From: SZUA-287 sp036397975
Lineage (GTDB): Bacteria; Bacteroidota; Ignavibacteria; UBA10030; UBA6906
DNA: 34,896 nucleotides
Assembly: GCA_036397975.1 (NCBI GenBank)
Contig: DASWHW010000092.1
Coordinates: 1 to 34,896, forward strand
Direction: 5' to 3'
The notes under the pieces are model-generated. The model saw only the letters and a list, made by a program, of their open reading frames with translations. It did no database searches and had not been told where the DNA came from. A program made the translations under genes and the position numbers. Position 1 is the first letter of the stretch, and every line of letters begins with the position of its first letter. Positions 23,887 through 32,747 of this stretch are shown here, piece by piece.

Positions 23887-24789
23887 ATGGAGAACTACTG
23901 CCGCGATTATCTCCACTATCTCACCCTCGAGCGGAACGCATCGAGGAACACCATCGCATCCTATCGCCGTGATGTTGAGCGGTATGTTGAGTATCTGAAA
24001 AAGCGGAACGTCAAGCAGCCAGGCAACATCACCGAAAAACATCCGGAGGCGTTCCTCCGTGCGCTACGATCCGCTGGTCTTTCTCCACGTTCTGTAACGC
24101 GGACGATTTCTGCAATCAGGGGTTTCCACAAGTTTCTCATGAACGATGGCATTACCACAACGAACCCTGTTGACCGCATTGATACACCAAAGCTTTCCCG
24201 ACCGCTTCCGGGGGTTCTTAATCAGGTTGAGATGGAAAGGATTTTGATGCAACCGGAAAAGGGAGAACACGACAGTCGCGGTATTTGGATCCGGGATAAA
24301 GCAATATTGGAAGTTCTCTATGCGACCGGTATACGCGTGTCGGAACTCGTCGGTCTGAAGCAATCGGATGTGCTCGCAGATTCCGGCATTGTTCGCGTCT
24401 TTGGCAAGGGTGCAAAAGAGCGCATCGTCCCAATCGGCGGCTCTGCTCTTCGGTGGATTCGGCGTTACACGAAAGAATGCCGTGGAGGCTTGGTGCGTCG
24501 GGGAAAAACACTGGACGCATTGTTTCTGAATCAGCGCGGATCGCCGCTCTCGCGTATGTCAGTCTGGAACATCGTGACCGCCAATAGCAAAAATGCCGGC
24601 GTGGACAAGGATGTGCATCCTCACACCTTCCGGCACTGCTTTGCGACGCATTTACTGGAAGGGGGAGCTGATTTACGTGCTGTCCAGGAAATGCTCGGGC
24701 ATGTGGACATTTCATCGACGCAGATTTATACCCATATTGATAGAGAATACCTCAAAGAGGTTCACAGAACATTTCACCCACGGGCATAG
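23887..24789 (+). CDS. xerD: Xer-family site-specific tyrosine recombinase
   Basis: The 300-residue protein has the two-domain XerC/XerD layout: an N-terminal SAM-like core-binding domain (LHYLTLERNASRNTIASYRRDVERY) and a catalytic domain with Arg150 (LYATGIRVSELVGL), Lys174 (VFGKGAKER), H246-x-x-R249 (HPHTFRHCFATHLLEGGADL), His272 (LGHVDISSTQIYTH) and the nucleophile Tyr281. All catalytic residues are present. Such enzymes resolve chromosome dimers at dif. Full-length co-linearity suggests the housekeeping enzyme rather than a phage or integron integrase; XerD is favoured over XerC only loosely. The ATG at 23887 is preferred to a TTG at 23878 that overlaps the stop of the upstream gene, because GAGG is 10 bases before it. 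Confidence 0.92.
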   Translation: MENYCRDYLHYLTLERNASRNTIASYRRDVERYVEYLKKRNVKQPGNITEKHPEAFLRALRSAGLSPRSVTRTISAIRGFHKFLMNDGITTTNPVDRIDTPKLSRPLPGVLNQVEMERILMQPEKGEHDSRGIWIRDKAILEVLYATGIRVSELVGLKQSDVLADSGIVRVFGKGAKERIVPIGGSALRWIRRYTKECRGGLVRRGKTLDALFLNQRGSPLSRMSVWNIVTANSKNAGVDKDVHPHTFRHCFATHLLEGGADLRAVQEMLGHVDISSTQIYTHIDREYLKEVHRTFHPRA

Positions 24790-24851
24790 CTTGTATTTCA
24801 CTTCCGTGTTTGTTTATCTTCTCCCCATACCATGTAGTTGATGCAAAAAGT

Positions 24852-26354
24852 ATGACATTACAACTGAAAAAAAAGAATAGTGTAGAGTTAACCGACCTTG
24901 AGGAGTATTTTGCACGGTTCCGCGACAACATCGTCGGAAGCGAACAAACGTTTACTACTCCCTACGGTGAGAAGCGTATTGTCTATATGGATTGGACGGC
25001 GAGTGGACGGTTGTACAAACCCATCGAAGAGAAAATGGCAGCGACCTTCGGTCCTTTTGTGGGTAACACACATTCAGAATCCAGCGTCACCGGCACATCG
25101 ATGACCCGGTCCTATCATCATGCATGTCATGTTATTAAAGAGCATGTTAACGCAGGCCCGGATGATGTGCTGCTGAACGTTGGTTTTGGCATGACCGCCG
25201 CCATTAATAAGCTTCAGCGTATCCTCGGTCTGCGGGTGCCGGAACAACTGCGTGAATGTCTGAATCTCTCTGAGCACGAGAAACCGGTTGTCTTCGTCAC
25301 GCATATGGAGCATCACTCCAACCAAACGTCTTGGATCGAGACCATAGCGGACGTTCATGTGATCAAACCAACCGAGGATGGATTGGTCGATATCGATGAC
25401 TTCCTTTCGTTACTGGAACGGTACAAGAACCGCAGCGTGAAGATCGGGTCGTTCACGGCCTGCTCGAATGTCACCGGAATCGAGACGCCGTATCACACAC
25501 TTGCAAAAATCATGCATGAACACGGCGGCATTTGCGTTGTCGACCTCGCAGCCTCAGCACCATATGTTGAGATCGACATTCACCCACCCGATCCATTGGA
25601 AAAGATTGATGCGATTACATTTTCCCCCCACAAATTTCTCGGCGGTCCCGGGTCCTCAGGAGCCTTAATTTTCGATTCCCATCTTTATCATTTGAAATCT
25701 CCCGATCAACCCGGCGGCGGCACGGTGCTGTGGACCAATCCGTGGGGAGAGCACAAGTATAAAGAGAGCATTGAAGAGCGCGAAGATGGCGGCACGCCGG
25801 GGTTTCTCCAGACCATTCGCACGGCTCTCGCCATTCAATTGAAAGAGCAGATGGGAACGGAAAATATCCGACGGCGTGAGGAGCAACTTGTGCGAAAACT
25901 GTTCAGCGAGTTGAGGCGGATTCCCCATCTTGTGCTGCTCGCGGACAGTATCGACCAGAGACTCGGCATGTTTTCATTCTATTTTGATTCTTTCCACTAC
26001 AACCTTGTGGTGCGCCTCCTCAATGACCGTTTCGGCATCCAGGCGCGGGGCGGGTGTTCCTGTGCGGGAACGTACGGCCATTACTTGCTTCATATGGACC
26101 ATTATGCATCCAAACGAATTACCGACCGGATTGATGCCGGTGATCTATCGTCGAAGCCCGGATGGGTTCGGATCTCCATCCATCCCACCACGACGGATGC
26201 GGAAGTAGAGTATGTCGCGAATGCTCTCAACAGCATTGGAGAGCATCATGAAGAGTGGGGTGAGGATTATTCCTATAACAAAGTCAGTAACGAATATTTT
26301 CACAAAGAAACCGGATTATATGATGTCGCAGTGGAGAAGTGGTTTGACCTATAA
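24852..26354 (+). CDS. class V aminotransferase / cysteine desulfurase-like PLP protein
   Basis: The 500-residue protein has the fold-type I class V signature: YMDWTASGRLYKP (residues 45-57), THMEHHSNQTSW (150-161), CVVDLAASAPY (228-238) and the Schiff-base Lys261 in ITFSPHKFLGGPGSSG. A loop ARGGCSCAGTYGHYLLHMDHY carries C402 and C404, in the region where SufS-type desulfurases hold the sulfur-accepting Cys. It is some 90 residues longer than SufS/IscS, with an added C-terminal segment (HHEEWGEDYSYNKVSNEYFH). The likely reaction is removal of sulfur or another group from a cysteine-like substrate, but it is not a standard SufS and the substrate is unknown. The ATG at 24852 is chosen; no strong Shine-Dalgarno is present. 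No Suf genes are near. Confidence 0.85.
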   Translation: MTLQLKKKNSVELTDLEEYFARFRDNIVGSEQTFTTPYGEKRIVYMDWTASGRLYKPIEEKMAATFGPFVGNTHSESSVTGTSMTRSYHHACHVIKEHVNAGPDDVLLNVGFGMTAAINKLQRILGLRVPEQLRECLNLSEHEKPVVFVTHMEHHSNQTSWIETIADVHVIKPTEDGLVDIDDFLSLLERYKNRSVKIGSFTACSNVTGIETPYHTLAKIMHEHGGICVVDLAASAPYVEIDIHPPDPLEKIDAITFSPHKFLGGPGSSGALIFDSHLYHLKSPDQPGGGTVLWTNPWGEHKYKESIEEREDGGTPGFLQTIRTALAIQLKEQMGTENIRRREEQLVRKLFSELRRIPHLVLLADSIDQRLGMFSFYFDSFHYNLVVRLLNDRFGIQARGGCSCAGTYGHYLLHMDHYASKRITDRIDAGDLSSKPGWVRISIHPTTTDAEVEYVANALNSIGEHHEEWGEDYSYNKVSNEYFHKETGLYDVAVEKWFDL

Positions 26355-26418
26355 ACCCGGCGACCTCTTTTCTCGCATGAGTTCTTCGTCTCTCCCATCA
26401 TTTTACCGTTTGTAGACA

Positions 26419-27681
26419 ATGCAAGAGTTTTATTACAAGGGCGCACAGCTTATGTGCGAAGACGTGCCTCTCACTCAGGTCGCGCAGAAATTCGGAACGC
26501 CCCTTTACGTGTACAGCAAAGGGTCGATCGTGGATCATTGCCAACATCTGGAGAAAGCGTTTAACGGTCAGGCACACACAACCTGTTATGCGGTCAAAGC
26601 CAATAGCAACCGGGCACTACTCGAGATCATCAAGAACCAGGGACTTGGCGCTGACGTCAATTCTCAGGGTGAACTGTTTCTTGCGTTGCAAGCCGGTTTC
26701 GATCCGGGCCGGGTGACGTTCAGCGGCGTCGGGAAACAGGACGACGAGATTCGTTACGCATTGAAGAACAAGATCTACGCGTTCAATGTTGAGTCGCGCG
26801 AAGAGATCGAAGTACTGAACTCAATCGGTGGTGCGCTGGGTGAAGTGGGGAGGATACTCCTGCGCGTGAACCTTGACATCGAGGCAGGGGGACATGCATA
26901 TATTTCCACCAGCCTGAAGCAAAATAAATTTGGAGTGAGTCTTCGCGAAGCAAAGGAAATCCTCCAGTGGGCGAAGACGTTGTCGAACATAGAAATTCGC
27001 GGACTCCATTCTCATATTGGCTCGCAGATTCAGAAGGTGGAGACCTTCGCATCGGCAGCCAGGGTGCTTGTCGAGTTTATCAACGATCTCCGAAGTTCAG
27101 GACTTGTTATTCACGAACTTGATTTTGGGGGAGGGTTTGGCGTCCAGTATCGTGGGTACCTCCGGCATGAACAGCTTCCGAAAGAAGGGGAGGAGGAGAC
27201 GAATATCTCCGCCGCCGTTCTCGTGAAAACTGTCCTTCCTCTGCTGCAGGAGGCCGAGTGCGCCATTGCCATTCAACCGGGACGATCGATCATCGCACAT
27301 CCGGGTGTCCTTCTTACCAAAGTGCTCTTCCGAAAGCAGACCGAGGAGAAGCTCTTCGTCATTGTGGATGGAGGGATGAACGATCTTCTCCGGCCAAGCC
27401 TGTATAATGCCTATCACCAGCTCGTGCCGTTGGAATTGAAGAACCAACCGCATGAGGTTGCCGATATCGTCGGACCGTTATGTGAAACGGGAGATTTTTT
27501 TGCACGTGATCGCCTGGTGCCGCGGTTGCATCGCGGGGAATATGCCGCGTTGATGTGCGCTGGTGCGTATGGGTACGCTCTCTCCTCAAACTACAACGCG
27601 CGCCCCCGTCCCGCCGAAATCCTTGTGGACGGCAGTGCAATGCGCGTCATACGGAAGAGAGAAACATTGGACGACCTATAG
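26419..27681 (+). CDS. lysA: diaminopimelate decarboxylase
   Basis: The 420-residue fold-type III PLP enzyme decarboxylates meso-diaminopimelate to L-lysine. PLP Lys60 is in CYAVKANSN; other family blocks are GLGADVNSQGEL, VTFSGVGKQDDEI, GLHSHIGSQI, LDFGGGFGVQY, QPGRSIIAHPG, VDGGMNDLLRPSLY, GPLCETGDFFARD (catalytic Cys; Thr where Ser is usual) and the C-terminal MCAGAYGYALSSNYNARPRP. Length and order are normal. It is followed after 36 bases by asd, which makes the aspartate-semialdehyde feeding the same pathway. Confidence 0.97.
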   Translation: MQEFYYKGAQLMCEDVPLTQVAQKFGTPLYVYSKGSIVDHCQHLEKAFNGQAHTTCYAVKANSNRALLEIIKNQGLGADVNSQGELFLALQAGFDPGRVTFSGVGKQDDEIRYALKNKIYAFNVESREEIEVLNSIGGALGEVGRILLRVNLDIEAGGHAYISTSLKQNKFGVSLREAKEILQWAKTLSNIEIRGLHSHIGSQIQKVETFASAARVLVEFINDLRSSGLVIHELDFGGGFGVQYRGYLRHEQLPKEGEEETNISAAVLVKTVLPLLQEAECAIAIQPGRSIIAHPGVLLTKVLFRKQTEEKLFVIVDGGMNDLLRPSLYNAYHQLVPLELKNQPHEVADIVGPLCETGDFFARDRLVPRLHRGEYAALMCAGAYGYALSSNYNARPRPAEILVDGSAMRVIRKRETLDDL

Positions 27682-27717
27682 CTTCTCCTTGATGCATAGA
27701 AAAAGAAAAGAAATTGT

Positions 27718-28719
27718 ATGAGACTACACAACGTCGCTGTCGTCGGCGCAACGGGAATGGTGGGCCGAAAGATGTTGCAGATCCTCGAGGAACGGAATTT
27801 CCCCGTTGCGGCATTGACTCTTCTTGCGTCGGAAAACTCCGAGGGAAAAGAAGTGAACTATGGGGGACAAACCCATACAGTCAAGAGGGTGACGAGGAAT
27901 TCATTTAAGGATGTAGAGATTGCTCTCTTTTCTGCCGGTGCAACAGTAAGCAAGGAGTTTGCTCCCATTGCCGTTGAAGCCGGTGCTCTTGTGGTCGACA
28001 ACAGCAGCGCCTTCCGCATGGACGATAGAGTACCGCTGGTTGTGCCGGAAGTAAACAGACGGATGATCTTTCACCACAAGGGGATTATCGCCAACCCGAA
28101 CTGTTCAACCATCCAAATGGTCATTGCCCTCAAACCACTTCATGAACTCTGGAAGATCAAGCGTATTGTCGTCAGCACGTACCAGTCGGTCACCGGCGCC
28201 GGACAACGGGGCTTCGACCAGCTGAGAGAGGAAATTGCGAACACGAAGCCGACGTCAAAGAAATTTCCCCACGTTATTGCATACAACGTGATCCCGCATA
28301 TCGATATCCTCCTCGAAGACGGCTGTACCAAGGAGGAATACAAAATGATGCATGAGACGAAAAAGATCATGGATGATGACACCATCAAAGTGAGCGCGAC
28401 GTGCGTCCGTGTTCCTGTGTACGGCGGACATAGCGAGTCAGTAAATGTGGAATTCGAAAGGGAGTTTGATCTTACGGATGTTCGGAAAGCTCTTTCTGTT
28501 ACAAAAGGGATTGTACTTGAAGACGATCCTCACAATGACCTGTATCCTCTTCCGGTTCGTGCGTGGGGAAAAGACGAAGTGTTTGTGGGAAGATTGCGGC
28601 GCGATGAATCGGTCACGCACGGGCTGAACATGTGGATCGTTGCAGACAATCTACGCAAGGGAGCTGCGACAAACGCGGTGCAGATTATGGAGGAATGGTT
28701 GAAAGGCCCCGGGTATTAG
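27718..28719 (+). CDS. asd: aspartate-semialdehyde dehydrogenase
   Basis: The 333-residue protein reduces L-aspartyl-4-phosphate to L-aspartate-4-semialdehyde with NADPH, the branch point for lysine/diaminopimelate, threonine and methionine. Seen are the nucleotide-binding GATGMVG (10-16), VDNSSAFRM (93-101), the catalytic Cys129 in ANPNCSTIQM, STYQSVTGAGQRG, and a His in RVPVYGGHSESVNVE. GAAAAGAAA before the ATG is a weak ribosome binding site. With lysA it forms a two-gene lysine/peptidoglycan-precursor unit; its product also feeds the methionine route served by the gene after it. Confidence 0.97.
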   Translation: MRLHNVAVVGATGMVGRKMLQILEERNFPVAALTLLASENSEGKEVNYGGQTHTVKRVTRNSFKDVEIALFSAGATVSKEFAPIAVEAGALVVDNSSAFRMDDRVPLVVPEVNRRMIFHHKGIIANPNCSTIQMVIALKPLHELWKIKRIVVSTYQSVTGAGQRGFDQLREEIANTKPTSKKFPHVIAYNVIPHIDILLEDGCTKEEYKMMHETKKIMDDDTIKVSATCVRVPVYGGHSESVNVEFEREFDLTDVRKALSVTKGIVLEDDPHNDLYPLPVRAWGKDEVFVGRLRRDESVTHGLNMWIVADNLRKGAATNAVQIMEEWLKGPGY

Positions 28720-28748
28720 TTGAAACTATAGAGTCAATTGCCTACCTT
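28720..28748 (+). promoter_or_regulatory. candidate promoter of the methyltransferase/reductase gene
   Basis: TTGAAA (28720-28725) and TACCTT (28743-28748) are spaced by 17 bases. The promoter begins immediately after the asd stop and lies upstream of a strong terminator hairpin, so a transcript starting here would meet that hairpin before the gene. Confidence 0.45.
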
Positions 28749-28761
28749 GACGGGCAGACTC

Positions 28762-28794
28762 CCCGTCCCGAGCCCGTTGGGACGGGTTTTCTTT
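28762..28794 (+). terminator. intrinsic terminator in the asd-methyltransferase gap (possible attenuator)
   Basis: CCCGTCCC (28762-28769) pairs perfectly with GGGACGGG (28779-28786) around a 9-base loop, followed by TTTTCTTT. It ends the lysA-asd transcript. An upstream GACGGG (28749-28754) is complementary to CCCGTC (28762-28767) in the first arm, so a mutually exclusive hairpin is possible in read-through RNA. Confidence 0.85.
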
Positions 28795-28817
28795 ATCATT
28801 TGCATTTCAAAGAGTCC

Positions 28818-30638
28818 ATGAAATTACCTTTCCGAGAACGAATCAAGAACGGACCAATACTCTGTGATGGTGCCATGGGGACCCTCATGGATTTGTATGA
28901 ATACGAAGAGTTGCCGCATGAATTACAGAATCTGAAGAATCCGGATATCGTTGAGAGAATCCACCGGGAATATATTCGGGCCGGGTCTGAAATCATCGAG
29001 AGCAACACGTTTTCCGCAAATCGGTTCCGTCTCTCCCAGTTCCACCTGGAGGACAAACTCCGAGAAATCAATAAGGCAGGGGTGGAGATTGCACGCCGCG
29101 CTGCCGGCGATGATGTGTACGTGGCTGGCGCTGTAGGCCCGATTGGAAAACTGCTGGAGCCGATCGGCAAAGTCACCCGCAAACAGGTGCAGGATGCGTT
29201 CAAAGAGCAGATTGAGGTATTGCTGGAAAGCGGAGTTGATCTTCTCATGCTGGAAACATTCGTCAGCGTTCAGGAACTAGACGAGGCGATCAGCGCCGCG
29301 AAAGAGTTGACGGACCTTCCGCTCATAGCCCAAAAAGCTTTTGCCGAGGACGGCGCGATTCTCTCCGGGAGCTTTCCTCTCGAGGTTGTTGAACATATAC
29401 TTAGTCGTGGCGTTGACGTTGTGGGTGCGAACTGCACTGTCGGACCTCAGCGAATGTTTGGAATCATCCGGAGTATTCATAAAGAAGGGGTGATCCTTTC
29501 CGCGCAACCCTCTGCAGGGATTCCGACATTGCTGAACGGGAGGTCGATTTATCATACAACTCCAGAGTATCTCGCAACATACGCCAAGGAGCTTGTTGAG
29601 TCGGGGGTAACCCTGGTGGGGGGTTGCTGCGGTTCAACCCCGGCACATATCGCGGCAATGGCCAGGGCGATCACGGGGCTTAAAGTTGGCAGACCGTCGG
29701 TGAGGGAAAAGCCGAAATCCGTGTCGATTGCCGAGCGTCCCAGATCGGCCTCACGCCGCGACGATCGATCCAACTTTGCAAAGAACATCGGGAAACGATT
29801 CATGACCTCGGTGGAGCTCGATATTCCGCGTGGCATTGATATGTCCACGGTGGTTGAAGGTGCGCGGTACTTACATCAGCGCGGAATTGATGCGATTAAT
29901 ATCACGGATGGTGCGCGAGCACGTTTGCGCATGAGTTCGATTGCCATCTCGACAATGGTGCAGAAGGAAGTGGGGATTGAAGCAATGACGCATCTGGCGA
30001 CGAGGGATCGAAACATGATTGGTCTACAAGCGGAGCTTCTCGGGGCACACGCCTTCGGGTTACGGAATATTCTCTGTATCACTGGCGATCCGGCAAGCAT
30101 TGGCGACTATCCCCACGCTTCATCGGTTTTCGATATCGATTCGATAGGCCTTATTCGTGCTGTATCGTCCATGAACGCCGGCCAAGACCTCATGGGGAAT
30201 TCCATCGAGCAAAACACCTCCTTCCTGATAGCCTGCGCAGGGAATCCGGTGGCAGATGATATGGAGGGTGAAATAAAGAAGCTTACCCAAAAAGCGGAAG
30301 CGGGGGCGCATGTTATTTTCACGCAACCGGTATACGAGATGAAAGACCTTGAACAGTTTCTGAAACGCATTGAAAGTCTTCACCTTCATCTGATGCTTGG
30401 TGTGTTGCCGCTTCGCAGTGCGAAGCATGCCGAATTCCTTCACAATGAGATTCCTGGAATGTTAATCCCGGATCATATTCGCGACCGAATGCGGAATGCC
30501 GATCATGGACCGACAGCAGGTCTCGATATTGCAAAATCCTTCTTGAAAGAAGCAAAGAGCATGATTCAGGGTGCGTACCTGATGCCCCCGTTTCAAAAGT
30601 ACCAGATAGTTGACGATTTATTGGAAGTGATCCGTTGA
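28818..30638 (+). CDS. bifunctional homocysteine S-methyltransferase / 5,10-methylene-THF reductase
   Basis: The 606-residue fusion joins an N-terminal homocysteine methyltransferase domain (about 1-300) to a C-terminal methylene-tetrahydrofolate reductase domain (about 325-606). The first shows LCDGAMGT, the zinc-binding Cys in VGANCTVGP and the double Cys in VGGCCGSTPAHI. The second shows SVELDIPRG, EAMTHLATRDRN and LGAHAFGLRNILCITGDP. There is no cobalamin-binding domain, so this is the YitJ/MetH-N-like type that may deliver methyl groups to homocysteine or make 5-methyl-THF. The ATG at 28818 gives MKLPFRERIKNGPILCDGAM; the longer frame back to 28632 overlaps asd and is rejected. A terminator-like hairpin stands in its leader. 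Confidence 0.94.
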   Translation: MKLPFRERIKNGPILCDGAMGTLMDLYEYEELPHELQNLKNPDIVERIHREYIRAGSEIIESNTFSANRFRLSQFHLEDKLREINKAGVEIARRAAGDDVYVAGAVGPIGKLLEPIGKVTRKQVQDAFKEQIEVLLESGVDLLMLETFVSVQELDEAISAAKELTDLPLIAQKAFAEDGAILSGSFPLEVVEHILSRGVDVVGANCTVGPQRMFGIIRSIHKEGVILSAQPSAGIPTLLNGRSIYHTTPEYLATYAKELVESGVTLVGGCCGSTPAHIAAMARAITGLKVGRPSVREKPKSVSIAERPRSASRRDDRSNFAKNIGKRFMTSVELDIPRGIDMSTVVEGARYLHQRGIDAINITDGARARLRMSSIAISTMVQKEVGIEAMTHLATRDRNMIGLQAELLGAHAFGLRNILCITGDPASIGDYPHASSVFDIDSIGLIRAVSSMNAGQDLMGNSIEQNTSFLIACAGNPVADDMEGEIKKLTQKAEAGAHVIFTQPVYEMKDLEQFLKRIESLHLHLMLGVLPLRSAKHAEFLHNEIPGMLIPDHIRDRMRNADHGPTAGLDIAKSFLKEAKSMIQGAYLMPPFQKYQIVDDLLEVIR

Positions 30639-30698
30639 ACTCGATGGTATTCTAACGGATACCTATCAACCTTTTTATTTTCATTGCTTAGTCCGCGC

Positions 30699-31451
30699 AT
30701 GTCTCAACACACTTTCATTGTTTCTGCTCTCGTCGATGTTTGCCACCGTCTTGCTGCACGTGGCCTCGTGACGGCAACCGATGGAAACGTGAGCGCGCGT
30801 CTTCCGGGCGGCAATATTCTCGCGACGCGGAGTGGCATCAACAAAGGTCTCGTGACCCGGAATGATCTTGTCGAAATGACGATGGCGGGTGAGCAGGTGG
30901 GAGGTTCCGGGAAGCCTTCAACCGAAATGGAGATGCATTTGTATGTGTTTCGTGAGCGGCCGGATGTCCATGCGGTTGTTCATGCCCATCCAACCTATGC
31001 AACCGGTTTCGCCACTGCGCGCGTCCCGTTGGATCGATGCCTCTTTCCTGAAGTGGTGGTCGGGATGGGGAGAATTCCACTCGCTGAATACGCAACGCCC
31101 TCAACAAAAGGGGTTGGTGAATCTCTTGCTCCGTATGTTCATGATTTCAACGCGATTCTCCTTACCAATCACGGCGCGGTAACCTATGGATCTGATCTCC
31201 TGCAGGCATACTTTCGCATGGAGAAACTTGAGCACGCCGCACATATTACCTTTGTTGCGACAATGCTCGGCGGAGCCCATCCCTTGAGTGATAAAGAATT
31301 AGAAGACTTGCGCTCGGTAAGCATGCAAAGCTATGGCACCGCTGTCTCTCCCGGTCCGGTCTGTGAGACCAGTGACGATCATCTGGAAGTGGATGATGCG
31401 CATGTTCGGGCGTACATCCTCAAAGCCCTACGGGAACGGGGTGTCACGTGA
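30699..31451 (+). CDS. class II aldolase (FucA/MtnB-like)
   Basis: The 250-residue protein is a zinc-dependent class II aldolase/adducin-domain protein. It shows TDGNVSARLPGG (28-38), TRSGINKGLV (43-52), the acidic catalytic residue Glu76 in KPSTEMEMH, zinc ligands H95 and H97 in VVHAHPTYA, and H158 in LLTNHGAVTYG. This fits L-fuculose-phosphate aldolase and relatives, which release dihydroxyacetone phosphate. The same fold includes methylthioribulose-1-phosphate dehydratase and the aldolase of the 5-deoxyadenosine/methylthioadenosine DHAP shunt, so substrate is open. The ATG at 30699 (MSQHTF) is preferred to the start at 30684. It lies between a methionine-cycle gene and ddl. Confidence 0.88.
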   Translation: MSQHTFIVSALVDVCHRLAARGLVTATDGNVSARLPGGNILATRSGINKGLVTRNDLVEMTMAGEQVGGSGKPSTEMEMHLYVFRERPDVHAVVHAHPTYATGFATARVPLDRCLFPEVVVGMGRIPLAEYATPSTKGVGESLAPYVHDFNAILLTNHGAVTYGSDLLQAYFRMEKLEHAAHITFVATMLGGAHPLSDKELEDLRSVSMQSYGTAVSPGPVCETSDDHLEVDDAHVRAYILKALRERGVT

Positions 31452-31470
31452 GTATCATCCAACGTAAGTA

Positions 31471-32595
31471 ATGACGAGAGAAAAGAAAATTCGGGTCGGT
31501 GTCATTTTCGGGGGACGGTCGGGCGAACATGAGGTGTCGCTCGTTTCCGCTTCATCGATCATTAATGCTCTTGACAAAGACAAGTACGAAGTTATACCTA
31601 TCGGTATCACGCCGGATGGACGATGGCTCAGCTCCGCAAACACCATGTCGCTGCTCAAGGCGAAGTCCCGCATCGAAGGTGAACCCGAGCGCATTATCGT
31701 TCCCGAACCTCACCGCCGTGAACTCGTTTCGGTAGAACACAACGCACCTCCGGAAGAAATCGACGTTGTTTTTCCCATCGTGCACGGAACATACGGGGAA
31801 GACGGAACGCTGCAAGGTCTTTTGGAACTTGCGGACATTCCCTACGTGGGGGCCGGCGTTCTTGGCTCGGCGTTGGGAATGGATAAAGTTCTGCAGAAAA
31901 AGATCTTCAAACAAGAAGATCTCCCGGTCGTTAAGTACGCTTGGGTCCTTTCCTCTGAGGTGAGGGTCCAACAAAAGAAAACAATCAATGTCTGTGAAAA
32001 ATCTTTACGCTATCCGATGTTTGTGAAACCAGCGAATACGGGTTCGAGTGTGGGTATCACAAAGGCACACAACAGAAAAGAGCTTATGAACGGACTCGTC
32101 CTGGCGGCTACCTTCGACCGAAAAATTATTGTTGAAGAGGGTGTCAAAGGAGTCCGCGAAATTGAGTGCAGCGTCCTTGGCAATGACACACCTATTGCTT
32201 CTGTTCCAGGCGAGATCATCCCCGGCAACGAATTCTATGATTACAACGCAAAGTACGTTGATGGAAATTCTACGCCGGTAATTCCGGCCGATCTCCCGAA
32301 AAAAGTGGTGAAAGAAATCCAGCGACTGGCGATTCGTGCGTTTCGATCACTTGACTGTTGGGGAATGGCACGTGTTGATTTTTTTGTGACGGGACGGGGC
32401 AAGGTTTACCTGAATGAACTCAATACAATTCCCGGCTTTACCTCGATCAGTATGTACCCAAAGCTCTGGGAAGCGAGCGGTCTGGCCTATGCCGACCTGC
32501 TCGATAAGCTTATTACTCTTGCATTCGAAATGCATGCATTAAAATCCACTCGTGCGACAAGCTATTCCCCGTCCTCCGCGTGGTACGATGTGTGA
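31471..32595 (+). CDS. ddl: D-alanine--D-alanine ligase
   Basis: This 374-residue ATP-grasp ligase makes the D-Ala-D-Ala dipeptide of peptidoglycan. Seen are VGVIFGGRSGEHEVSLVSA at the N-terminus, VVFPIVHGTYGEDGTLQGLLE, GSALGMDKVLQKKIF, MFVKPANTGSSVGI (ATP loop), the omega-loop FYDYNAKY, whose Tyr is typical of D-Ala rather than D-Lac ligases, and FVTGRGKVYLNELNTIPGFTSISMYPKLWEASGL with the metal-binding residues. It is somewhat longer than E. coli DdlB, mainly from an insert in the N-terminal half, as in DdlA types. It starts 19 bases after the aldolase gene. With lysA/asd upstream this end of the window is rich in cell-wall precursor genes. Confidence 0.96.
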   Translation: MTREKKIRVGVIFGGRSGEHEVSLVSASSIINALDKDKYEVIPIGITPDGRWLSSANTMSLLKAKSRIEGEPERIIVPEPHRRELVSVEHNAPPEEIDVVFPIVHGTYGEDGTLQGLLELADIPYVGAGVLGSALGMDKVLQKKIFKQEDLPVVKYAWVLSSEVRVQQKKTINVCEKSLRYPMFVKPANTGSSVGITKAHNRKELMNGLVLAATFDRKIIVEEGVKGVREIECSVLGNDTPIASVPGEIIPGNEFYDYNAKYVDGNSTPVIPADLPKKVVKEIQRLAIRAFRSLDCWGMARVDFFVTGRGKVYLNELNTIPGFTSISMYPKLWEASGLAYADLLDKLITLAFEMHALKSTRATSYSPSSAWYDV

Positions 32596-32747
32596 CCTAG
32601 GTCTTGGTTTTTTCTGCGCCAACGATTACATTGAGGCAGCTTTTCACTCATCTACTTCACCCGGAAATTCCAGCAACAACCGCATCTGAGCCGGGGCACC
32701 TATCAACGTTGAGGTACAGCAATACCATGTGCTGAAGAGAGGTCGAC

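Noticed and set aside
28632..28817. N-terminal extension of the methyltransferase/MTHFR frame.
   Set aside because: It overlaps asd, contains the terminator hairpin and precedes a normal family start at 28818.
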